64,000 nucleotides of DNA from Verrucomicrobiaceae bacterium (lineage in GTDB: Bacteria; Verrucomicrobiota; Verrucomicrobiia; Verrucomicrobiales; Verrucomicrobiaceae): assembly GCA_027484445.1 (NCBI GenBank), contig JAIXSY010000037.1, positions 1-64,000 on the forward strand. The letters run 5' to 3'. Under the pieces are notes generated by a model that was not told where the DNA came from, did no database searches, and saw only the letters and a list, made by a program, of their open reading frames with translations. Each line of letters begins with the position of its first letter. The first letter of the stretch is position 1. This document shows positions 57,148-64,000 of this stretch, piece by piece. The position numbers and the translations under genes were made by a program.

Positions 57148-57996
57148 TCACTGAGCTGCCAGCGCGGCAGCTGCTTTTGCCTTGGCCTGTTCTGCCTTGC
57201 GGAGGATCTCATCAGGGCTCGGCAGACTGGCCAGCACATCCGCAGGGATAAAGCCATCGCCGACGAGTTTGGTTAGGCATTTTTTGCGCTCATCCAGGGC
57301 TTTGTCAGGACTGCGTTCTTTGCTGAAGCGGCTCTTCGCGGCAGCGCTGCGGTCTTTCAGGGCAGCGTAGATGTCACCGCCGAGAAGTGAGGAGATGTCC
57401 ACCTTGATCTTCTCTCGATTTGCCTCGGTTTGGTTCACCTCGTCTCCGTTGATGGGGCCGCCGAGATACTTTGGGAACATGATGGCCACCTCAGGACACA
57501 CTCGTGAACAGGCGGGGCAGTTGGTCTTGCAGTTGTCGTTGTTTTGGACTTGGATCTTGTGGTTTTCATCCACGCCATAGACATCGAAAAGGCAGAAGCT
57601 GAGGCACTGCATGCAGTTTGTGCAGCGGGTGTAGTCGATGACAGGAAACCACGGCTTCCAGCGACCGGGCTCGTTCATCGGCGTCTGGCCACGGCTTTTT
57701 TCCACCAAGCCGAGAATCGCTTCCACCTCCAACCCGCTGATGTCGCGTGTCTCCACCCGCACCTGACCGGTCGCATCTTCCAGCTCAGGTGCCTGCTGAT
57801 GAGGAAACTGACCCAGCACGAGCAGGCTGCGCTCATCATGAGGCATGGCCGTGCTACCTGTGGCAGCACGGGTGACGGCGTAACCTTTGTCCAGCAGTGC
57901 CATCATGACCTGGCTGCGGGCTTCCGCAGGCAGTGGGATGCTACCCTGACCTTCATAAAGCACGACGCGTAGCGGACGATGAGTGTGAGTAATCAT
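57148..57996 (-). CDS. 4Fe-4S ferredoxin-domain protein
   Basis: CTNCMQCLSFCLFDVYGVDENHKIQVQNNDNCKTNCPACSRVCPEVAIMFP (two cysteine clusters). Confidence 0.85.
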   Translation of the reverse strand: MITHTHRPLRVVLYEGQGSIPLPAEARSQVMMALLDKGYAVTRAATGSTAMPHDERSLLVLGQFPHQQAPELEDATGQVRVETRDISGLEVEAILGLVEKSRGQTPMNEPGRWKPWFPVIDYTRCTNCMQCLSFCLFDVYGVDENHKIQVQNNDNCKTNCPACSRVCPEVAIMFPKYLGGPINGDEVNQTEANREKIKVDISSLLGGDIYAALKDRSAAAKSRFSKERSPDKALDERKKCLTKLVGDGFIPADVLASLPSPDEILRKAEQAKAKAAAALAAQ

Positions 57997-58023
57997 GAAC
58001 GTGAGAAAAAAACGTCGAGTGAC

Positions 58024-58398
58024 TTATGGCTTTAGCAGAGCATCGGTGATTTCGGCAGCCGTTTGGGTGCGCATGTTCAGCACCTCTACCTCCTCGGGCA
58101 GCGGTGTTCCGGCCTGTTGAAAAAGGCCCCGCACCGCCCGGGGATAGCAGGCAGCGATCCGTAGCCGCCCGCAGGCTGCTAGTGCCTGCAGACGTGGGTC
58201 GCGATGCGCGGCCATTTCGCAGAGATCAGAGACCGATTCGAAGCTGGCCCCTGAATCGCATAGCCGCATCAAAACCTCATTTTTCACTCCACTGGGCACG
58301 ACCTGGGCATAGGCACAGCGGCAGTAGAGCAGGGTGGGGGACATGGAGTCTGACATGTGAGAAAGAACGAACCATGGCAGGCACAGGCTATCTGGCAA
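58024..58398 (-). CDS. Small cysteine-containing protein, HdrA N-terminal-like
   Basis: LLYCRCAYAQVVPSG...AACGRLRIAACYPRAVRGLFQQAG; close upstream neighbour of the ferredoxin gene in the same orientation. Confidence 0.5.
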   Translation of the reverse strand: MPDSLCLPWFVLSHMSDSMSPTLLYCRCAYAQVVPSGVKNEVLMRLCDSGASFESVSDLCEMAAHRDPRLQALAACGRLRIAACYPRAVRGLFQQAGTPLPEEVEVLNMRTQTAAEITDALLKP

Positions 58399-58413
58399 GA
58401 GCTGTGCAGTGAA

Positions 58414-59325
58414 TCACAGCTCATCGTCGCGCACGAGTGCAAAAGGATCATCCGACGGTCGGGGCAGACCCAAGCGCCAGGCCCGTGCCTGAGCCACCGC
58501 CTGTTCTAGGTAGCGATCGCTGCGAATCATCGCCGGGGGCAGTGGGGCTAGCAGAGCATCAATGATGCAGGGAGAGCCATCCGGCTCGCGCATGATGTTT
58601 CCTGGATGCAAATCGCTGACGATCCAGGCCGTTTCTTCCATCCAGAGCACCCACACATTCCGCCGAAAACGCGCCCGGCAGGGCACCGCGCGGATGCGCT
58701 CCACGGCCAGTTGGCGATCTTCCTCCAGGTCCACATGGGGCTGCGCCTGAGGTTGCTTCACCACCAAGTAGTCGCCCATGTCATCGATACCCACGATCTC
58801 GGTCGGGTGGGCACCTGCCTCATGCAGCAGCATCAGCTTTTCCAGCGTCTCTGCCAGCACCGCGTCACGCACCGTCATTTCGAAGCCACCTTCCTCCGGC
58901 AGTCGCTCAATCTCAAAGGTCTTGCCCAGTCCGCCGCTCGCGTGCAGCGGGAAGAGCTTGTAAACCACCTGCCAGTCCGGGTCCATGAATGGGCTGGCCT
59001 CGGCTCCCGTCTTTAGTGGGATCAGGGTCCGCGAGCTTAAAATCCCATCGGCATCTCGCTGAATGCCCATGCTCTCCAGCCGGATCAGCGGCACGGCCCA
59101 TTCGCGAGCCCTCGCCGCCACATGGGCAGCCCATGCATCGGGGGTGAAAGCCTGCCGTGAGGGAGCCTGCCGGGCCGCCTCTGCCAGCCCCTTGGCACGC
59201 AGCCGATTCAGCAGCGTGCTCGCTGCCCGTTCCGCTGCGCCCGTGACCGGACCTGTCAGCGCGGTTTCACGGCCCGTGCGGAAGTCAAATTGGGTTTGAG
59301 TCGTCGGCAGTTGGTTCAAAATCAC
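58414..59325 (-). CDS. Hypothetical protein with kinase-like fold motif
   Basis: WQVVYKLFPLHASG...LEKLMLLHEAGAHPTEIVGI...WIVSDLHPGNIMREPDGSPCIIDALLA resembles a catalytic-loop/metal-binding arrangement. Confidence 0.45.
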   Translation of the reverse strand: MILNQLPTTQTQFDFRTGRETALTGPVTGAAERAASTLLNRLRAKGLAEAARQAPSRQAFTPDAWAAHVAARAREWAVPLIRLESMGIQRDADGILSSRTLIPLKTGAEASPFMDPDWQVVYKLFPLHASGGLGKTFEIERLPEEGGFEMTVRDAVLAETLEKLMLLHEAGAHPTEIVGIDDMGDYLVVKQPQAQPHVDLEEDRQLAVERIRAVPCRARFRRNVWVLWMEETAWIVSDLHPGNIMREPDGSPCIIDALLAPLPPAMIRSDRYLEQAVAQARAWRLGLPRPSDDPFALVRDDEL

Positions 59326-59699
59326 AAGTCCTTAGGCTATCATCATTCGGAGAGAAGACCAAGTCGCTGTCTAATCCGTGAGTGTCATCTAGCTTCATTG
59401 GCTGCACGTTTTGCTTCGCTCCTGCTGGCCACCTCCTTGTTTGCTTCGGCGGCGATATCAGCTGGGGCACTCTGACGCGAATCGCAGGTGACAGTGATGT
59501 TGACCAAAGGGGGCTGTAATCGCCATCTGCCGCCACGATGGCGACCAGAAGCTCAATCCATTCCGTTCACATCCACGACTAAATCTCACGGTGCATGCCC
59601 GTTTCTCGTGGGAAGTCTATCCAAGCTGGAGGCTGTTCCTGCCGTCGGTGTGATGTACACACGTTTTGATCCTAGATACGATTGCACCAGAGGTTGAAC

Positions 59700-60040
59700 T
59701 TTCGCCTTCCTCCTGCAAAGCAGGGAGCGACTCTCCGACCAAGTTATTGAGCCCGTGGTGGTGAGCGCGTTGAACATCGTGGGGAACAACGTCACCGGAA
59801 TCCCCGCGACGAACAGCACGTTCAGCCTCGCGCTAGTGCCGGGCACGGGCCCGATGAGTGGCGCGTTCACGCCGAATTGGACGCAAGCGGCGGTAGCGAG
59901 GCCGGCGTTCCGAGGGATCGTGCTGCAGAAAGGCAGGGGTGCCGGTGGCTACAGGTTCTTCCTGAGCAACCGAGCGAACGAGACTGACCCTGAGAGCGGG
60001 CCTACCATGCTAGGGGTGAGACCGCCGCCAAGGCCATGAG
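59700..60040 (+). pseudogene. 3' remnant of a large secreted/surface protein gene
   Basis: VVSALNIVGNNVTGIPATNSTFSLALVPGTGPMSGAFTPNWTQAAVARPAFRGIVLQKGRGAGGYRFFLSNR...ESGP without a proper N-terminus. Confidence 0.4.
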
Positions 60041-60240
60041 GTGAAGCAGAGCGCCGAAGGAACGAAGCGTTTGTTCGGCATTGCTGCCAGAGGAAAGAAG
60101 GCCGCGTGCTGTGAAATGAACTTCCCGGTTCGTGGTCAGCAGCTAAGAAGGATGAAGTGTCTGGAGGGAGACCGAACTTGGAAGTTCGGCAGATGGAGGA
60201 GGTTAACCAACGCCTGGACAGTGAACTCAGGGGAGCGTGA
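60041..60240. other. Candidate structured element/relic with two strong hairpins
   Basis: GCCGAA-GG-AACG-AAG-CGTT-TG-TTCGGC (60053-60079) and CCGAACT-TGGA-AGTTCGG (60172-60189 region); lies between a decayed gene and menE. Confidence 0.35.
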
Positions 60241-61342
60241 GCAGATGCTGCTGGAGAGCGGGAGTATCCACTTTTCCCAGTGCGGTGCGCGGCAGGCTGG
60301 ACAGCAGGCAGGTGCGCTGGATGTGGCAGAGAGGCTCGGTCGCTTCTTGATAGCGTTGAGTGAGGGTTTCGAGGGCAGGGTGGGGCTCGGCAGCTAGCAC
60401 CAGCTGGGTGTCACGTCGCGTGTCAGGCAGGGCGACCAAAACTGGACACGTGGGCATGCTCAGGGAGAGAGCCAGAGCCTCCAGCCGAGCTTGCAAGGGG
60501 CCGAGGTGAACGAGCTCGCCCAGGATTTTCACATAGCCAGCCTCTCGCCCCAGAAAGTGCAGCCAGCGTTCTCCATCCCGCTCGTGCAGCTCCACAAGAT
60601 CGCGGGTCACAAGCTCAGGGCCGATGGCTTGCCACTGCCAGCCCTCAGGCTCTCTGACGAGGTAGCCTTTGGCGAGTCCAGGGCCGCTGAGGATCAGGCG
60701 TTTTTGCGCATCGGTGCGGGTTTGCCAATGAGGCAAAACGCGCATGGGCAGTTTAGGTTGATCCAGCCTTTGCGTGGCGATTTGAGAGGCTGCCTCGGTC
60801 ATGCCGTAGCTCTGCAAAACTGGCCAAGCTAGCTCACGCGCTGCCAGGCTGAGCTCGGGCGACATGCCACCGCCACCGATGATGGCAGCGCGCAAACTCG
60901 GTGGGCAGGGAAGGTGAGCACGCACGAGGTCATGGACCTGCGTGGGCACCAGAGACACTAGGGTCACAGCCCGCTCAGCGCAGTCTTGCTGAAACCGCTG
61001 CGGATCCCAGCGATGCGGATGCAGCAGCACGCTGGCCCCGCTGAGGTAAGCGCGTGCTTCAATCGCAAAGCCGCCCACATGATGCTGGGGCAGGGCGACG
61101 AGCCAGCGGTCACTGGCATCGGAGTTGAGGTGCTCATTGACGGCCGTAGCGGAGAGCAGAAAGGAATGTTTGCTCAGCGCGACCCACTTGGGCCGCCCCT
61201 CGCTGCCCGAGGTTTGGAAAAAGCAGAGCTGTGTTAGCCCTTTGGCGGCCGCCCATTCGGCCAAACCGATGGCGTCTTTAGCTCGGCGTGGATCGACGGC
61301 GACATGACAGGCATCGGAGGTCCAAAACGCGGCATCAAACAT
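60227..61342 (-). CDS. menE: AMP-binding acyl-CoA ligase, o-succinylbenzoate-CoA ligase-like
   Basis: CFFQTSGSEGRPKWVALSKHSFLLSA; VALPQHHVGGFAIEARAYLSGAS; VLQSYGMTEAASQIATQ. Confidence 0.8.
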   Translation of the reverse strand: MFDAAFWTSDACHVAVDPRRAKDAIGLAEWAAAKGLTQLCFFQTSGSEGRPKWVALSKHSFLLSATAVNEHLNSDASDRWLVALPQHHVGGFAIEARAYLSGASVLLHPHRWDPQRFQQDCAERAVTLVSLVPTQVHDLVRAHLPCPPSLRAAIIGGGGMSPELSLAARELAWPVLQSYGMTEAASQIATQRLDQPKLPMRVLPHWQTRTDAQKRLILSGPGLAKGYLVREPEGWQWQAIGPELVTRDLVELHERDGERWLHFLGREAGYVKILGELVHLGPLQARLEALALSLSMPTCPVLVALPDTRRDTQLVLAAEPHPALETLTQRYQEATEPLCHIQRTCLLSSLPRTALGKVDTPALQQHLLTLP

Positions 61343-61475
61343 GGCGACAGTTTTCTAGAAAAGCAGGGATGGGTGCAAGCCGTGAGTCGGGGGCCGATGC
61401 CGAAAAGTTTGACATCCGAGAGGATCGGATGCCCTAGATGGCCCCCTTTTGCCCTTCTGAACGTAGTTTTGTCAC

Positions 61476-64000
61476 ATGTCCAAAACCCTAATCATCGCCG
61501 AGAAGCCCAGCGTCGCTGCCGACCTCGCCCGCGCCTTGGCGAAAGCGCCTGGCATGACGCCATTCAAGAAGGAGAAGGATTGGTATGAGAATGACACGCA
61601 CGTCATCTCCAGTGCCATCGGGCACCTCATTGAGCTGGCGATGCCCGAGGTGAATGGGAAAAAAATTGGCTGGGGATGGACGCACCTGCCCATCATGCCG
61701 GGTGAGTTCGAGTTGCGCCCCATTGAAGACAGTGCGGACCGCTTCAAATTGCTGAAACGGCTGATGAATCGAAAAGATGTGACGCAACTCGTGAATGCCT
61801 GCGATGCTGGCCGCGAGGGTGAGCTGATCTTTCGCTACATCGTCGAGGCAGCGGGTGTGAAAAAGCCAGTCCAGCGTCTCTGGATGCAATCCATGACCCA
61901 GGGGGCGATTTTAGATGCGTACAAAAAATTGCGCACCGATGCAGAGATGCAGCCGCTGGCCGACGCTGCGAAATGTCGCAGTGAATCGGATTGGCTCGTC
62001 GGAATCAATGCCACGCGTGCCCTGACGGCGCTGAATTCGCGCCATGGGGGGTTTCGCCTGACTCCGGCAGGACGTGTGCAGACGCCGACCCTGACCATCC
62101 TGGCCAAGCGTGAGCGTGAGATTCAGTCCTTTGTGTCACGCACGTACTACGAGGTGCACGCGCTTTTTGAAGTCACCGCAGGTCGCTACGAAGGCCGCTG
62201 GTTGGACGAAAAGTTCGTCAAAGATGAGCAGGATGAGCACAAGAAGCCAGAGCGTCTGTGGAACCGAGCTCAGGCAGAAAAGATCGTGGCTCGCTGCATT
62301 GGCAAGACTGGCAAGATCGAGCAAGTCACGAAACCGGTGAAGCAAGTGGCACCACTGCTCTATGACCTGACGAGTCTGCAGCGGGAGGCGAGCAATCGCT
62401 TTGGTTTCTCGGCACGTCGCACCCTGCAAATTGCTCAGGCTTTGTATGAAAAATTCAAAGTACTGACCTATCCAAGAACAGACTCGCGCTACCTTCCCGA
62501 AGACTACTTGGGCACGGTGTTTGGCACGCTGAAGACCTTTGCCTCCCACGATGATCGCAGGCAGGATGCTCTGCCTTCGGATCTGGGCAAGCACGCTGCG
62601 ACAGCTCTGGACAACAAGTGGGTCCGCCCGACCCGACGTGTGTTCGACACGAGCAAGGTCAGCGATCACTTTGCCATCATCCCCACGGGTCAAATTCCAC
62701 CGAAGGAGTTGCCGGAGGCAGAGCAGAAGATCTTTGACATGGTCTCGCGTCGCTTCGTGGCGGTCTTTTTCCCGCCTGCTGAGTTTGAGGAAACCACACG
62801 CATCACCCGAGTCGAGGCAGATGCCTTTCGCAGCGTTGGCAAGGTGCTGATGGAGCCCGGTTGGCTAGCGGTGTATGGCAAAAAAGCGGCTGAAGAAGCT
62901 GCGGGCGAAGGCCAGGAACAGGCCAAGCTGCTCGTGCAGGCCAAAGATGGTGATTCGGCAGCGACGCTGGATGCCAAGGTCGAAGAGCTGGCCACGAAGC
63001 CACCTGCACGCTACAACGAAGCCACCCTGCTGCGCACCATGGAGACGGCTGGGAAACTGGTCGATGACGAGGAGCTGGCAGAGGCCATGAGTGACCGTGG
63101 TCTAGGAACACCAGCGACCCGTGCGGCGATCATCGAAGGATTGATCAATGACAAATACATTGAGCGAGTTGGCCGTGAAATCGCGGTCACGACCAAAGGG
63201 TTGGCCCTCATTGATCAGATTAGTGAAATCGGCATCGAAGCGCTTAGCTCACCCGAGCTCACGGGCCAATGGGAATACAAGCTGCGTCAGATGGAGCAGC
63301 ACCAATTGGATCGCGGCAGCTTCATGCGTGACATTCGTAGCCTGACCACTGCGGTGGTGGAGAAAACGCGCAGTTACCAGCAACATGCGAAAGAGCGCGT
63401 GTATCCTGACTTTGAAGCCGTCTGTGGCGTCTGCGGTCATCGTGGCTTCAAGCAGACAGAGGATTACTACGCCTGCAAAAATGACGAATGTCAGGTCCGA
63501 GTCTTCAAAACCATCGCAGGCATGGATTTGGCAGAAGAGCAGATTCGCGAGCTTTTGGAGAAGCGATTCTTGGCACCCCTGGAAGGTTTCCGCAGTCGCT
63601 TGGGCAAAGAATTCACCGCTGGGTTGGAGATCAATGACAAGGGCAAGGTCGGTTTTGTCTTCCCCGGTGGCAGCAGTGACCCCGATGCTGCTCCAGCCTT
63701 TGATTTTGCCAGTGCCGTTCCTCTTTGTTTATGCCCGGTGTGTGAGAAGAAGAAGCGCAAAGGCCAAATTTACGAAACTCCGCAACACTACATTTGTGAT
63801 GTGGCCGCGAAGGATGCCAAAGCCTGCAATGCGCGTCTGCCGCGCCAGCTCTGTCAAAAAGAGATCACGGTGGCGAATGCCATCAAGTTCTTCACCGAGG
63901 GCAAGACAGACCTGATCGAGGGCATGATCTCCAAGAAGGGCAAGCCATTCAGCACCTTCCTGCTCTGCAAGGCCGGGGAAAAACGACTGCTCGGTTGGGA
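61476..64000 (+). CDS. topB: DNA topoisomerase III (type IA), 3' end beyond window
   Basis: MSKTLIIAEKPSVAADLARAL; NACDAGREGELIFRYIVE; SRHGGFRLTPAGRVQTPTL; LTYPRTDSRYLPEDY. Open through the window end. Confidence 0.95.
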   Translation, partial: MSKTLIIAEKPSVAADLARALAKAPGMTPFKKEKDWYENDTHVISSAIGHLIELAMPEVNGKKIGWGWTHLPIMPGEFELRPIEDSADRFKLLKRLMNRKDVTQLVNACDAGREGELIFRYIVEAAGVKKPVQRLWMQSMTQGAILDAYKKLRTDAEMQPLADAAKCRSESDWLVGINATRALTALNSRHGGFRLTPAGRVQTPTLTILAKREREIQSFVSRTYYEVHALFEVTAGRYEGRWLDEKFVKDEQDEHKKPERLWNRAQAEKIVARCIGKTGKIEQVTKPVKQVAPLLYDLTSLQREASNRFGFSARRTLQIAQALYEKFKVLTYPRTDSRYLPEDYLGTVFGTLKTFASHDDRRQDALPSDLGKHAATALDNKWVRPTRRVFDTSKVSDHFAIIPTGQIPPKELPEAEQKIFDMVSRRFVAVFFPPAEFEETTRITRVEADAFRSVGKVLMEPGWLAVYGKKAAEEAAGEGQEQAKLLVQAKDGDSAATLDAKVEELATKPPARYNEATLLRTMETAGKLVDDEELAEAMSDRGLGTPATRAAIIEGLINDKYIERVGREIAVTTKGLALIDQISEIGIEALSSPELTGQWEYKLRQMEQHQLDRGSFMRDIRSLTTAVVEKTRSYQQHAKERVYPDFEAVCGVCGHRGFKQTEDYYACKNDECQVRVFKTIAGMDLAEEQIRELLEKRFLAPLEGFRSRLGKEFTAGLEINDKGKVGFVFPGGSSDPDAAPAFDFASAVPLCLCPVCEKKKRKGQIYETPQHYICDVAAKDAKACNARLPRQLCQKEITVANAIKFFTEGKTDLIEGMISKKGKPFSTFLLCKAGEKRLLGW

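Noticed and set aside
60041-60240. Group II intron domain V or retroelement
   Set aside because: Hairpins are present but no domain V consensus and no reverse transcriptase ORF nearby; kept only as a candidate structured relic.

Overview
This window looks like a PVC-superphylum, probably Verrucomicrobia, chromosome; the taxonomy is inferred from PVC-type cytochromes, a PEP-CTERM protein, sulfatases and DUF1080. The left end carries a type I-C CRISPR-Cas interference operon (cas3-cas5-cas8c-cas7, minus strand). No cas4/cas1/cas2 and no recognisable array are in the window, and a TonB receptor gene lies directly upstream in the same orientation. Downstream of cas7 are a pRiA4b ORF-3-like gene, a fic-type gene split by an inserted repeat, and an ACGAATG heptamer tandem array. 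The remainder is mostly ordinary metabolic, envelope and housekeeping content: PBP1A, CutA, sulfatase, SucD, ModBC-like, CstA, peroxiredoxin, NagA, ParA, FabV, MetX, NYN-LOTUS, Hsp33/IscA/HscB, a type II secretion/type IV pilus-like cluster with two tandem GspE/PilB ATPases, MenE-like and TopB. The most unusual signal is several small structured repeat elements sitting inside coding genes. These are a 51-bp three-way-junction palindrome in frame in a c-type cytochrome gene, two 4x9-nt GTCNGACNN minisatellites in frame in another heme protein (one forming a 25-bp near-perfect palindrome), and a hairpin-bearing insert that breaks fic. A decayed region with two strong hairpins at about 59.3-60.2 kb is a further candidate for follow-up. 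All calls come from reading the sequence and ORF translations; no searches were run.
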